64,000 bases of DNA from positions 1-64,000 of IMG/VR virus record IMGVR_UViG_3300005549_000002. The stretch is one strand, 5' to 3'. The position numbers were made by a program, and so were the translations under genes. Of the stretch, positions 26,417-37,000 are shown in pieces. This DNA is from a virus. Below the pieces are notes generated by a model. It made no database searches and was not told the origin of the DNA. It saw nothing but the letters and a program-made list of their open reading frames with translations. Within the stretch, counting starts at the first letter, position 1. The number at the start of each line of letters is the position of its first letter.

Positions 26417-27550
26417 ATGACCACAGTCGCGACGCTGCCCACCTACGCCATGCCGAACGCGGAGGCGCAGGTGATCTTTACCCGCACCGAGTCCGGCTCG
26501 AACTACTGCCGGGTGTGGGTCACGGCCGCGCCCGATGGATCCGAGCTCGACGGCAAGCTCGAGAAAAGTACGCAGAGCCGCTTCCTCGTCTACCAGGGCG
26601 ACGGCGGCGCAACGCAGCCCTGGCGCTTCACCGCGGACAAGGGGGGCGTCTACACCTTCAAGGCGCAGGAATACATGCGCGGCTCGGGCTACGGCGGCGG
26701 CTACCAGGGCGATCCCGCCGGGGCGCCGAGCGAGACCAAGGTCGGCGCCGAGGCGACGCTCGCGCTCGCCATCGGCAAAAAGGCGACGCAAAAGGTCGGC
26801 GTCTCGCCCGACACGGCCACGCTCGTCGTTTGGGTCTGGGACACGACCATCCGGGCGACGCTCCTCGGCGTGCACGGCGAGGCGAGCCCGCGGCTCGAGG
26901 CGCAGTCGCCGACGGCCCGAACGCTCAGCGCGATGGCGACGCCCGCCGTCCTCACCGCGGTCGCGGCCCTCGCCGACACGACGCAAGCGACGGCGCTCGG
27001 AAGCTTGGCGCTCATCGTCTCGGAGATGGGCACGGACATCAATGCCCATAACGCCCTCGGCGCGACGGCGCACAACGCGGCCGATGCCGACAACGCCATC
27101 CCGGTCGAGCTGCGCTCCTCGCCGTCGCCGCAAACGCTCGCGGAGTTCGTCAACGATGCGCTGCTCAAGATGCGGCGCCACCGCCTGAACGACCACGGGG
27201 GCAAGCCCGCCATCCCCGAGAACCCGGGCACGGGCTCGGCCGCCTACCACCAGATCGGGGGCGTGCGGCAGGCCGATCTCTTGAACATGCCGCTCTACCA
27301 GGGCGTCGCGAGCCTCGACGAGGCCTACGGCGCGCTCGCCGACATCTGGCGCGCGCACGAGGGGCACCGTGTGAGTACGGCCGTGCACGGGACGGCCGAC
27401 ACGACGACCGGGCTCGCGGCGCTCCCGAAAGTGCTCGAGGTGCACCGCCAATACTTGACGGTGCTCGCCAGCCTTTCACCTGCGGTACCGCCGGCACAGG
27501 CGGCGCTCGTCCAGGCCCTCGTTTCGACGGCCGGTTTCGAGGAGGCGTAG
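26417..27550 (+). CDS. Tail fibre or fibre-network protein
   Basis: The protein has 377 residues, starting directly after the previous stop. A beta-rich N-terminal half (QPWRFTADKGGVYTFKAQEY) precedes helical and coil-like regions (AMATPAVLTAVAALADTTQATALG) and a His/Arg-containing C-terminal part. It stands immediately before the giant fibre, so a fibre attachment role is plausible. Confidence 0.5.
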   Translation: MTTVATLPTYAMPNAEAQVIFTRTESGSNYCRVWVTAAPDGSELDGKLEKSTQSRFLVYQGDGGATQPWRFTADKGGVYTFKAQEYMRGSGYGGGYQGDPAGAPSETKVGAEATLALAIGKKATQKVGVSPDTATLVVWVWDTTIRATLLGVHGEASPRLEAQSPTARTLSAMATPAVLTAVAALADTTQATALGSLALIVSEMGTDINAHNALGATAHNAADADNAIPVELRSSPSPQTLAEFVNDALLKMRRHRLNDHGGKPAIPENPGTGSAAYHQIGGVRQADLLNMPLYQGVASLDEAYGALADIWRAHEGHRVSTAVHGTADTTTGLAALPKVLEVHRQYLTVLASLSPAVPPAQAALVQALVSTAGFEEA

Positions 27551-27557
27551 AAAATCG

Positions 27558-30500
27558 ATGAGTGGGATCCTAGCCAATAGCTCGACCGCCACGATGGTCG
27601 ATGCCGACACGACGCCCGACAATGCGCGGAGCGGCTACGTCACCGCCGACCAGATCACGCTCGGCGTCACGGGCACGCCGGTATCGACCGTGTGGTCGAT
27701 GGCGAAGCCCTCGGCGGAGACCGCGGCTTGCGAGCTGTCGTCGTCGACGGACCCGAACCCGACCTTCACGGCGACGGTCGACGGCTACTTCACCGTCGTT
27801 TGCGTCGTCGACGGGACGACGACCTACGTCCTTCGCATGGCGGTCGCGCGCGTCGGCGTGGTGAGCACGCTCACGGCGGTGCGCATGCTGCCGATCTTGA
27901 ATGCGAGCGTGCCGACGCCGGCGACGGGCCGGACGCTCTTCTCGTCGTCCGATCTCAACGATCTCGCCCAGAAGCTTCCCGACGGGATCACCTATGCGCT
28001 CGCGGGCGGCGCGGGCGGCGGCGGGGGCGGCAGCGGCAGCGGCGCTTACGCCACGATCGCAGCGCTCAAGGCGATCAGCTCGACGCTCCTCGCGACCCTG
28101 GACGACGGCGTCTCGCTTGCGTACGTGACCCCGCTCCGCGCCTGGTTTGTTTGGCAGGCCGCGAGCACGGTCGCCGACGACACGACCGATTTCCTCAGCG
28201 TTGCGGTCACGGTGAACGGCGCCGCGGCGGGGCGCTGGCGCCGGCTCGACTGGGCGCACCCGGCGTGGCGCGAGCAAGCCGCCTGGTTCGTGGATACGGC
28301 GGGCTCGAACGCGAACGACGGGGCAACCGCGCTCACGCCCGTGAAGACGGACGCGGAGATCCAGCGGCGCTGGGGCGCGGGGGTGCGGGCGCGGCTCACG
28401 GTGCCGGTCACGATCACCTACGCGCAGGCTCCCGTCGGGCAGACCAACTACCTTTTCGAGCTCGGCTCGGGCGCTGCGCTCAGCATCGTCGGGACGCCGA
28501 CCATCACCAAGCCCGGCACGATCCTGACGGCAGTGCAGGCGCAGGTGCGGACCGCGGGGGCCGAGCTTGCGTGGGCCATCACGGCGACTGGGCTCGACGC
28601 GACGGATGTCGGCAAGCTCGCCTTCATTACGGCGAGCGGCACCGGCGCCAATGTTGGCGCCTACGCGATGGTGCTGAAGGACGAGACGGGCGGCAAGCTC
28701 CGCGTGTCGCCTTTCGGGACCGTTGACGCGACGACCGCGGCGTTCACCCAGCGCACGCCGCAGGTGGGCGACACGATCGAGATCCGCACGCCGACGACGC
28801 TCAGCGTGGGGTCGATCGATTGCCATGGTGCAGCCGCCGGCGTAACGTCGGCCGGCCTTAACCGGGTGCTGTTCGATTCGGTTACCCTTGATTCTGCCAG
28901 CACGGCCGACGGCGGGATCTATGGTCGCAAGGCGAGCGTCTATTACGCCCGGTCGATACTCAACGGGATCACCTGGATGGGTGAGGGCACCGGGGGGAAA
29001 CCGCCGCACCTGATGCGCGGTGGTGGGATCGGGACGGCGCAGCTGTACGTGCGCAGTGGCGGCGCCAACAGCATTACTTGTCCAGGCTGCCTTGGCACGG
29101 TGTCCGTGGGCGCGAACGGGCACGCCACGATCACGGCCGACACCTATTTCCAGAACAGCGGACTCACGGTTGCGCGGGGAGCCTTCGTCAACTCCCAGGG
29201 ACTGGCGTTCTTCGACAGGAGCACGTCGGACGCCTCGTTGGCAGTGACCCCCGGCGGCTTTTGCCAGCAGAGCGGGGCTGTGCCCGATTGGGGCGCGGCG
29301 AACGCCGGCCACGGGTTGAATGTCCAGTCGGGCTCCAGCTACGTGTACGTGACGAAGCCGACCATCAACAGTGGTCTCGGCGCCGGGCGCGAAGCGAAGG
29401 TCGGCGGTACCGACAAGCTCTACTCAGCAGTTCCGTACATCGAGCCCGCGAACAACGCCGTCTTGGTCCTCAACGACGGCACCGACGGGCCCGCGGCGTA
29501 TTACCAGACCTACGCGACCATCGCGCTCTTGAAGGCGATCACGGCGACGCGGCTCGGTAACCTCCAGGACGGGCAGCGCGTCTACGTCGCGACGCTCCGC
29601 GCGTGGTTTGCCTGGCACGCGGCGAGCGCCGTTGCGGACGACACCGTCGCTTTCCTTTCCGTTGCTGTCACCGCGAACGGGGCAAGCGCGGGCCGGTTCG
29701 TGCGGCTCGGCTGGGCGCACCCGTCGTGGCGGGCGCAGACGGCGTGGTTTGTCAGCACCGCGGGGAGCAACGAGAACGACGGGGCGACGGTGGGCGCCCC
29801 CGTGCTGAGCGACGAGGAGATCGCGCGGCGGTGGGGCGCGGGCATGGTGCTGACGGTGCCGGTCACCGTCACCTATGCCCAGAGCCCGACGACGACGACG
29901 AACCTCGACGTCGGCTACGCGGACGGCGGCTCGCTCTCGCTCGTCGGGACGCCGACGGTGACGAAGGCGGGTACGGTCATCTCGGCAGTGCAGGCGCAGG
30001 TGCGCACGGCCGGATCGGAACTCGGCTGGGCCATCACGGGGACTGGTCTCGGTGCAACCGAGGTCGGCAAGATCGCGGTCATCACGGCGGGCACCGCGAA
30101 CAACATCGGGGCGTACGCCGGCATCCTGAAGGACGAAACCGGCGGCAAGGTCCGCATTTCGCCGTTTGGTAAAGCAACCGCCGACGGTCTCTTTTCTCAA
30201 GTGACGCCGGTCGCGGGCGACACCGTCGAGATCCGCGAGAATACGACCGTTCTGAAGGTCGCTTTCATCAACGTGCAGGGGCTCTCGCAGCTCGCGGCCG
30301 TCGCGAGTCCCGTGCAGAATGTCGTTGTCTTCGACTCCCTTCTCCTCGACGGGAGCGTCGGCGGTAGCCTCAATGGCGGAATCGTTCGCAACGAAGGAGC
30401 TCAGATCTCCTACGTGAGGTGCACGCTGCAAGACCTCATTCTTGCTAGCGCGCCGTCCACATTCTCCAAGCTGCAGTCGGTTTGCGGTGGGCTGATCACC

Positions 30501-33500
30501 GCCGGCGCCGGGGGAGTCGACCTTCGCGGCAATATCATCATGCGTCAGGTCGGTGTGCTCAACACCATCATCTCTGAATCGGCACCTACTGGAAATGCGA
30601 GCTTTCAGGCCGACAATTACTTCCAGAATTCACAGCTCAGCATGAACGCCGGCTGTCCGGCGGTTACCCAGGGCATCGCTTTCTTCGATCGATCCTCGAG
30701 CGACGCCACCTTCACCTTGGGAGCCTCGTCGAACGGCGGAAGCGCCTACGTGCGCCAGACGGGCGCCGTTGCCGACTGGGGCACCGCTAACGCCGGGCAC
30801 GGTCTCGTCGTGCGAAGCGCGAGCTCGTACGTCTACGCGACGAAGCCGACGATCAACTCGGGGCTCGGCGCGGGTCGCGAAGCACTTATCGGCGGCACCG
30901 ACAAGCTGCTGAGCGCCGTCCCGTACATCGAGCCGGGCTGCAACGCCATGGTGACGTCGGCCGATAACATCGACGGCCCGGCCGTCTTCTATTCGGCTTA
31001 CGCCACCATCGCGCTCTTGAAGGCGATCTCGGCCAACCGCCTCGCCGGCCTTGTCAACGGGCAGCGGGTGTTTGTGACCACGCTCCGCTCGTGGTTCGCG
31101 TGGGACGCGACCAGTGCGGTGGCAGACGACACGACGGATTTCCTGTCGGTGGCCGTGACCGCGAACGGCGCCGCGGCGGGGCGTTTCGTCCGGGTCCTTT
31201 CCGACACGCATCCGTCATGGGTCGCGCAGACCGCCTGGTTTGTCAGCACGGCGGGCAACAACGAGAACGACGGGCTGACCTTGGGCACGGCCGTCAAAAC
31301 CGACGCGGAGATCCAGCGGCGGTGGGCTGGCCCTGGCAAGCGCGGGCGCATCGCCGTCACGGTCACGATCACCTACGCGCAATCGCCGGCCGGCGAGACC
31401 AACCTAATATTTGAAATCATCACGGGCGGGCAGCTGCGGCTTGTCGGCACGCCGACCGTCACCAAGGCCGGCACCGTTCTGACGGCGGTGCAGACACAGG
31501 TCCGAACGGCGGGCGCCGAGCTCGGATGGGCGATCACGGGCACCGGGCTCGGTGCGACCGAAGTCGGCAAGCTCGTCGCTATCACGGCGAGCGGCACCGG
31601 CGCGAATGTCGGCGCAACGGCGATGATTCTTAAGGACGAGACGGGCGGCAAGCTCCGGATCTCTCCGTTCGGCACGCTGGCCGAGGCGACGACCGTGTAC
31701 ACCAACATCACCCCGCAGGTAGGTGACACGATCGAAATCCGCGACGTGGCGGCAACGACGCTTACCCTTGGGAAGATCGAAGCTTACTCGGCAGCGAGCG
31801 TCCAGATCCCGGCGGCCTTTGTCTGCGACTCGCTGATGCTCGACGGGGGTGCGAGCGCCGTTGGCAGCGTCTACGCCGCCGGTCCTCTTGTCATCTATAC
31901 CCGTTGCATTCTCAGCAAAATGATTTTGAACGGGCACAGCGCCCCTTCGACAACGCCGCATTCGGTGCGCGGCGGCGGCATCATTGGGGCAGTGTTCAGC
32001 ATCCGGAATTTGGCTGCGTTAACGTCAGTCGGAATTCTAGCGCCGCTTACGATCCGCCAGGGCGGCAACGTGTTTTTACAGCAAGACTGCTACTTCCAAA
32101 ACGCTGGTGTGACCGTGGCCCTTGGCGGTATGGCGCAAGGGACCGGCAACGCTTTCTTCGACCGCTCGACCGCAAGTTCCAGCCTCTTCGTCCAAGAGGG
32201 CGGGCGGTACGTGGCGACGGGTGCGGTGCCCGACTGGGGCACGGCCAACGCTGGCTACGGCGTCGTCGTGCAAAGCAACGCCAGCTACGGGTACGCGACG
32301 AAGCCGACGATCAACAGCGGCCTCGGCGTCGGCCGCGAGGCGATTATCGGGGGCACCGACAAGCTCTACAGCGCGGTTCCTTACGTCGAGCCGGCGAACA
32401 ACGCCGCGTTGGTGCTCACCAACGGCACCGACGGCCCCGCGGTCTTCTATTCGGCCTATGCGAACGTCGCCGCGCTCAAGGCGATCTCGTCGAACCGCCT
32501 GGCGGGTCTGCAGGACGGCCAGCGCGTCTACGTCGCGACCCTCAAGTCCTGGTTCGCTTGGCACGCTGCGAGTGCCGTCGCCGATGACACGACGGATTTC
32601 CTCTCTGTCGCGGTGACGGCCAACGGCGCGAGCGCCGGGCGCTTCGTTCGGCTCGCCGACGCGCATCCCGCCTGGCTCGCCCAGACGGCGTGGTTCGTCA
32701 GTACCGCGGGCTCGAACGAGAACGATGGCGCGACGGTGGGCGCTCCGGTCCTGACGGACGCCGAGATCCAGCGGCGGTGGGGTGCGGGCGCGCGGCTTTC
32801 CGTTCCGGTGACGGTCACGTATGCACAATCGCCAACCGGTATCACCAATTACAATGTCGAGATTGTCACCAATGCCTCGCTCACCTTGGTCGGCACGGCG
32901 ACGGTGACGAAGGCGGGCACCGTCATCTCGGCGGTGCAGGCGCAGGTGCGCACGGCGGGCTCTGAGCTCGGGTGGGCGATCACGGCCACGGGGCTCGACG
33001 CGACCGATGTCGGGAAGATCGCCGTCATCACGGCTGGCACAGCCGGAAACATCGGCGCATATGCGGCTGTCCTGAAGGACGAGACGGGCGGCAAGGTGCG
33101 CGTTTCCCCGTTCGGTAAGTTCACCGCGAACACATCGCCGTTCACGCAAGTGACGCCGGTCGCGGGCGACACCATCGATATTCGTGACCCTACGACGCTA
33201 AAGGTGGGGACGATCGAAGTCAGGTCGTTGACGAACGACAACTTGACGGGAACCGTCGTCAACAACTATCTGATGTTTGATTCGATCCGCGAAAGCGGCG
33301 ATGCCAACGATGGCAATGGCGGCGTTTGCGCGAACCGCGTCACCGTCTTTCATTGCGTGCGTGGCGCCATCGATGCCATTTCGCTCAGCGGCAGCACCGG
33401 CAGCCTCTCGTCGCACAAGTTATGTGGTGGACTCGTGCACAACGCGAGTCCTTCATTCGGCGTCGTGTTCCGCGGTGGCACCGTCGGCACCGTGCACCAG

Positions 33501-33899
33501 AGTGGTTGCCTTACGTCGATTACAGCATCGGCTGGATCGCTATGCATCTTGCAGGCTGATACTTATTTCCAAAACTGTGGTCTCACGATCAGCAGAGGAG
33601 GCGTCGCCAACACACAGGGCGTCGCGTTTTTCGATCGTAGCAGTTCGAACAGTTCCCTTTTGGTTTCCGCGTTGGGCATGTGTCAGCAAACCGGCGCAGT
33701 GCCCGATTGGGGGGCCGCGAATGCCGGCCATGGTTTGACGATTCAATCCGCAGGCTCCTGCGTTTATACGACCAAGCCCACGGTCAACTCGGGGCTCGGC
33801 GCCGGGCGCGAGGCGCAGGTCGGCGGGACCGACAAACTCTACTCGGTTGTCCCCTACGTCGAAGCCACCAACAACGCAGCGCTCGTCCTACTCGCGTAA
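27558..33899 (+). CDS. Giant four-unit receptor-binding/tail fibre protein
   Basis: The protein has 2,113 residues. An N-terminal head (1-150) ends in a glycine linker (GGAGGGGGGSGSG). Four units of about 485 residues follow. Each opens YATIALLKAI and contains WFVSTAGSNENDG, a motif seen at the start of right-handed beta-helix domains. Each ends with VPDWGAANAGHGL, TKPTINSGLGAGREA and GGTDKLYSAVPY. Unit ends are strongly conserved and cores diverge. No autocleavage motif is seen. The protein probably binds or degrades host surface glycans; that is inference. Confidence 0.8.
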   Translation: MSGILANSSTATMVDADTTPDNARSGYVTADQITLGVTGTPVSTVWSMAKPSAETAACELSSSTDPNPTFTATVDGYFTVVCVVDGTTTYVLRMAVARVGVVSTLTAVRMLPILNASVPTPATGRTLFSSSDLNDLAQKLPDGITYALAGGAGGGGGGSGSGAYATIAALKAISSTLLATLDDGVSLAYVTPLRAWFVWQAASTVADDTTDFLSVAVTVNGAAAGRWRRLDWAHPAWREQAAWFVDTAGSNANDGATALTPVKTDAEIQRRWGAGVRARLTVPVTITYAQAPVGQTNYLFELGSGAALSIVGTPTITKPGTILTAVQAQVRTAGAELAWAITATGLDATDVGKLAFITASGTGANVGAYAMVLKDETGGKLRVSPFGTVDATTAAFTQRTPQVGDTIEIRTPTTLSVGSIDCHGAAAGVTSAGLNRVLFDSVTLDSASTADGGIYGRKASVYYARSILNGITWMGEGTGGKPPHLMRGGGIGTAQLYVRSGGANSITCPGCLGTVSVGANGHATITADTYFQNSGLTVARGAFVNSQGLAFFDRSTSDASLAVTPGGFCQQSGAVPDWGAANAGHGLNVQSGSSYVYVTKPTINSGLGAGREAKVGGTDKLYSAVPYIEPANNAVLVLNDGTDGPAAYYQTYATIALLKAITATRLGNLQDGQRVYVATLRAWFAWHAASAVADDTVAFLSVAVTANGASAGRFVRLGWAHPSWRAQTAWFVSTAGSNENDGATVGAPVLSDEEIARRWGAGMVLTVPVTVTYAQSPTTTTNLDVGYADGGSLSLVGTPTVTKAGTVISAVQAQVRTAGSELGWAITGTGLGATEVGKIAVITAGTANNIGAYAGILKDETGGKVRISPFGKATADGLFSQVTPVAGDTVEIRENTTVLKVAFINVQGLSQLAAVASPVQNVVVFDSLLLDGSVGGSLNGGIVRNEGAQISYVRCTLQDLILASAPSTFSKLQSVCGGLITAGAGGVDLRGNIIMRQVGVLNTIISESAPTGNASFQADNYFQNSQLSMNAGCPAVTQGIAFFDRSSSDATFTLGASSNGGSAYVRQTGAVADWGTANAGHGLVVRSASSYVYATKPTINSGLGAGREALIGGTDKLLSAVPYIEPGCNAMVTSADNIDGPAVFYSAYATIALLKAISANRLAGLVNGQRVFVTTLRSWFAWDATSAVADDTTDFLSVAVTANGAAAGRFVRVLSDTHPSWVAQTAWFVSTAGNNENDGLTLGTAVKTDAEIQRRWAGPGKRGRIAVTVTITYAQSPAGETNLIFEIITGGQLRLVGTPTVTKAGTVLTAVQTQVRTAGAELGWAITGTGLGATEVGKLVAITASGTGANVGATAMILKDETGGKLRISPFGTLAEATTVYTNITPQVGDTIEIRDVAATTLTLGKIEAYSAASVQIPAAFVCDSLMLDGGASAVGSVYAAGPLVIYTRCILSKMILNGHSAPSTTPHSVRGGGIIGAVFSIRNLAALTSVGILAPLTIRQGGNVFLQQDCYFQNAGVTVALGGMAQGTGNAFFDRSTASSSLFVQEGGRYVATGAVPDWGTANAGYGVVVQSNASYGYATKPTINSGLGVGREAIIGGTDKLYSAVPYVEPANNAALVLTNGTDGPAVFYSAYANVAALKAISSNRLAGLQDGQRVYVATLKSWFAWHAASAVADDTTDFLSVAVTANGASAGRFVRLADAHPAWLAQTAWFVSTAGSNENDGATVGAPVLTDAEIQRRWGAGARLSVPVTVTYAQSPTGITNYNVEIVTNASLTLVGTATVTKAGTVISAVQAQVRTAGSELGWAITATGLDATDVGKIAVITAGTAGNIGAYAAVLKDETGGKVRVSPFGKFTANTSPFTQVTPVAGDTIDIRDPTTLKVGTIEVRSLTNDNLTGTVVNNYLMFDSIRESGDANDGNGGVCANRVTVFHCVRGAIDAISLSGSTGSLSSHKLCGGLVHNASPSFGVVFRGGTVGTVHQSGCLTSITASAGSLCILQADTYFQNCGLTISRGGVANTQGVAFFDRSSSNSSLLVSALGMCQQTGAVPDWGAANAGHGLTIQSAGSCVYTTKPTVNSGLGAGREAQVGGTDKLYSVVPYVEATNNAALVLLA
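28045..33899 (+). repeat. Four tandem 1.44-1.49 kb repeats inside the giant fibre gene
   Basis: Units begin near 28045, 29511, 30996 and 32455. Flanking parts of each unit are similar at DNA level, for example the segment coding GTDKLYSAVPY at each unit end. The central 450-550 bp of each unit differs and has lower GC, most clearly at 33190-33760 in unit four. The pattern suggests duplication followed by core replacement or diversification. Confidence 0.8.
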
Positions 33900-33916
33900 A
33901 GGAAAGGGAAAAGCAA

Positions 33917-34087
33917 ATGGAGACTCTCAATGTCGACGACCGCGTGGTCGTCAAAGCCAACACGGCATTTCACGGCGTCGTCACCCGCGCGGATGAAGGG
34001 GGCGGCGGGGGCTACGTCCACATGGACAGCGACGAGGAGCCGACGACGGAGACGTACTTTTCGGCCGGCGAGCTCGATCCGGAGTAG
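33917..34087 (+). CDS. Small acidic protein between fibre genes
   Basis: The protein has 56 residues from the ATG at 33917 with AGGAAAGGG upstream. It is METLNVDDRVVVKANTAFHG followed by an acidic C-terminus with GGGGGYVHMDSDEEP. The start looks like a small SH3-like barrel. It may be a fibre chaperone; there is no direct evidence. A longer frame from 33680 is shadow of the fibre gene. Confidence 0.55.
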   Translation: METLNVDDRVVVKANTAFHGVVTRADEGGGGGYVHMDSDEEPTTETYFSAGELDPE

Positions 34088-34099
34088 CCAGGCCCGCTG

Positions 34100-37000
34100 A
34101 TGCCCATCTCCGCGCACTTCACCGTTGACGGGGTCGCGAACCCCGGCGAGCACATCGTCGCCTACGGGGCGACGGTCACGCTCGCGCTCACGTCGATCAC
34201 CGCCGCCGACGTCATTTCTTGGCAGGTGCTCGTCGCGAGCGAGCCCGCGTACACGATCCCGACCATCACGCCCGGCGGTACGCCGCCCGGCTCGACGGCC
34301 TCGTTCACGTTCCCGGCCGATCCGGGCGACGACGTGGGGCGGTCGTTCCGCGTGCGCGCGGTCGTCTCCAATGGGCAGGAGACGGATTTCGAAGATGCGC
34401 TGATCGGCGCCGCGAACATCAACGGCATCGTTCCGCTCTGCCCCGGCGAGCAGTTCGAGCGCCATGCAACGCACGGGTGGGGGCCGGTCATCAATGCGCT
34501 GCTCGCCGGCGGCGCGGGCACGCCCGTGTCGCTTGGCGGCGACGTCGTCGGGACGACCGCCGCCAACACGGTCGTCAAGGTCAACGGCGCGTCGGTCACG
34601 ACGGCAGGGGCCGCTGCCGTCGGCGACGTGCTGCAGCTCACGGCGCCCAATACGCTCGGCTACGCGAAGGTCGCCGCCGCCTCCCTTGCGGCCGGCGCGG
34701 CAATCCTCGGGCAAGCGCTCATCTTCAACGGCACCGCGTGGGCGGCGGGCAACGACTTCGCCGCCCGTAACCTCGCCACCACGGGCACGCTCGCCGCGGG
34801 CGCGACGACGGTCACGGGATCTCTGACGGCGGGGGTGAATACGGCCAAGGCCGTGCTGAATAGCTACAGCGCGACGCCGACGACGCACGGCGCCCTCTGG
34901 CTCGGCGCGATTGTCGCGAGCTCGACGAACCAGGCGCTCGCCGGCGACGGCACGAGCACGTCGATCAACGGCATCACGCGCGTGCAGGTCGCCGCCTCGA
35001 GCGTGGTCAAGGCGGTCTTCACCGCGTCGGGGCTGCGCATCGGCGACGCGACGGACCCCACGACGACGCTCGACGTCCTCGGTCGCGCGACGATTGGCGT
35101 CAGCACCGCCAAGGTCATTCTCGACAGCCACCCAGACGCCCCCACGAGCAACGCGTCGGTCTGGCTGGCGCAGGCTTCCCCGAGCGGCACCAATTACGTG
35201 CTCAACGGGAATGCGTCGACGACGATCCTGAACGCCCCGACGCAGGTGAGGTTCGCCGTCGCAGCCGCGGCGGTCGGGAACTTCACCGCGACCGGGCTCC
35301 GCGTAGGCGATGCGACGACGGCGACCGCGACCCTCGACGTCGTCGGCAGCGCGAAGGTAGGGGCCAGCTACCAAGCCACCATCGCCAGTTTGCCGGGGGC
35401 AACGACGACGCACGCGGGGATGTTCTTTGCCACGCCTTCGGCGACGAACTACGCCTTTTTAGGCAACGCCGCCGACTCCTGGGTCAACGCTCCGACCGGC
35501 AAGCTCTACCTTCAAATCGGGGCGGCCGCCACGGCGAATTTGACTTCGACGGGCCTGCGGATAGGCGACAACACAACCGCGACCGAGAAGCTCGACGTCG
35601 TCGGGCGAGCGGTCATCGGCGTCGGCGCGGGCAAGGCGACGCTCGATAGCTTGGCGGGGTCCACCGCCACGCACGGCGCATTGTGGCTGGGTGTCGCCGC
35701 GGCAAGCGGAACCAATTACACCATCTTTGGAAACGGGAGCACCGACCTTCGCTTGAACGCCCCCGCCTCGGGGATGGGTTTCGATTTCACGGCGGGCAAT
35801 AGCCAGCTGCTCGCGCGCCTCACGGCGACGGGCTTGCGGGTCGGCGACATCACGAGCGCGACGGAAAAGCTCGACGTGGTCGGCCGCGCGAAGATCGGCG
35901 TCGGTGCCGGCAAGTGCGTTATCGATAGCGACATTTCCTTTCCGGCGTCCGACGCCGTCATTTGGCTCGGCCCCATCACACCATCGGCGACCAACGGCGC
36001 GCTTCGCGGCGACGGCACGACCTATACGATGCTCAACGGGGCATCGAACCTCCGCTTTCGCACGGCGAACACCGGCCGCGGGTACTGGGACGCAACCGGC
36101 CTCAAGATTGGCGCGGAGTCGGCAGCGACCGAGTGCCTCGAGGTCGTCGGTCGCGCGAAGATCGGCGTCGATACGGCCAAGGTCTTCATCGATTCGCTTA
36201 TCGGCGCGCCCGCAAGTTGGGGCGGAATCTGGATGGGGCTCACCCCCTCAGGTTCTAACTACATGCTTGCTTCGAACGGATCGGAGACGCGATTAAACGC
36301 GCCTTCGACGCTGGTGCGCATAGGGGTAGGGCTCAACTTCAAGGTCATCTGTAATTCTGTCGGCACACAGGTTGCGCTTAACGGATCCGGTGCGGTAACC
36401 GATCAGCTCGAAGTGGTCGGCACGGCGTCCGCGTCGGTGGACGTCATCGCCAACAGCTTGGCTAACGGTAAGGCGCGCTTGGCGGGGCTCGTCGGCAGCA
36501 CCACGACGCACGGCGCGCTGTACCTCGGCAACATCACGCCATCGGCGACGAACGCGACGCTCTTCGGCAACGGCACGACCGACACGCGCCTGTCGGTGCC
36601 GGGCGCCGGGGCGATCGACATCTACCGCAACAACGCCGGCATCGCTCGCTTCACGGATACGGGCCTCAAGATCGGCGCGGCGAGCAACGCGGCGGCCGCG
36701 CTCGACGTCGGCACGAGCGGGCAGGTGCTCGCCGGGTTCGTCACGTGCGGGGCCACGCCCGCCGCGAGCGGCGCGCTGCGCCTCACCAACAACACCGGGC
36801 TTTACGCCCGCAACCAGGCGAACAGCGCCGACGTACGCATCGTCGATCTCGACACGAACAACAAGACCAACGTCGGCTCCGCGACGACCAAGCAGAGTTT
36901 CAGCGGCGCCCACGAGGTCGTTGTCCGCAACGTCACCGCCAGCTTCACGGTCGACACGACGACGATGGATCAAACCATCTGCGTCGGGACGGGGCTCGGC

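Noticed and set aside
28045-33899. CRISPR-like array because of regular repeats
   Set aside because: Repeat units are 1.4 kb coding modules; there are no short direct repeats with equal spacers anywhere in the window.
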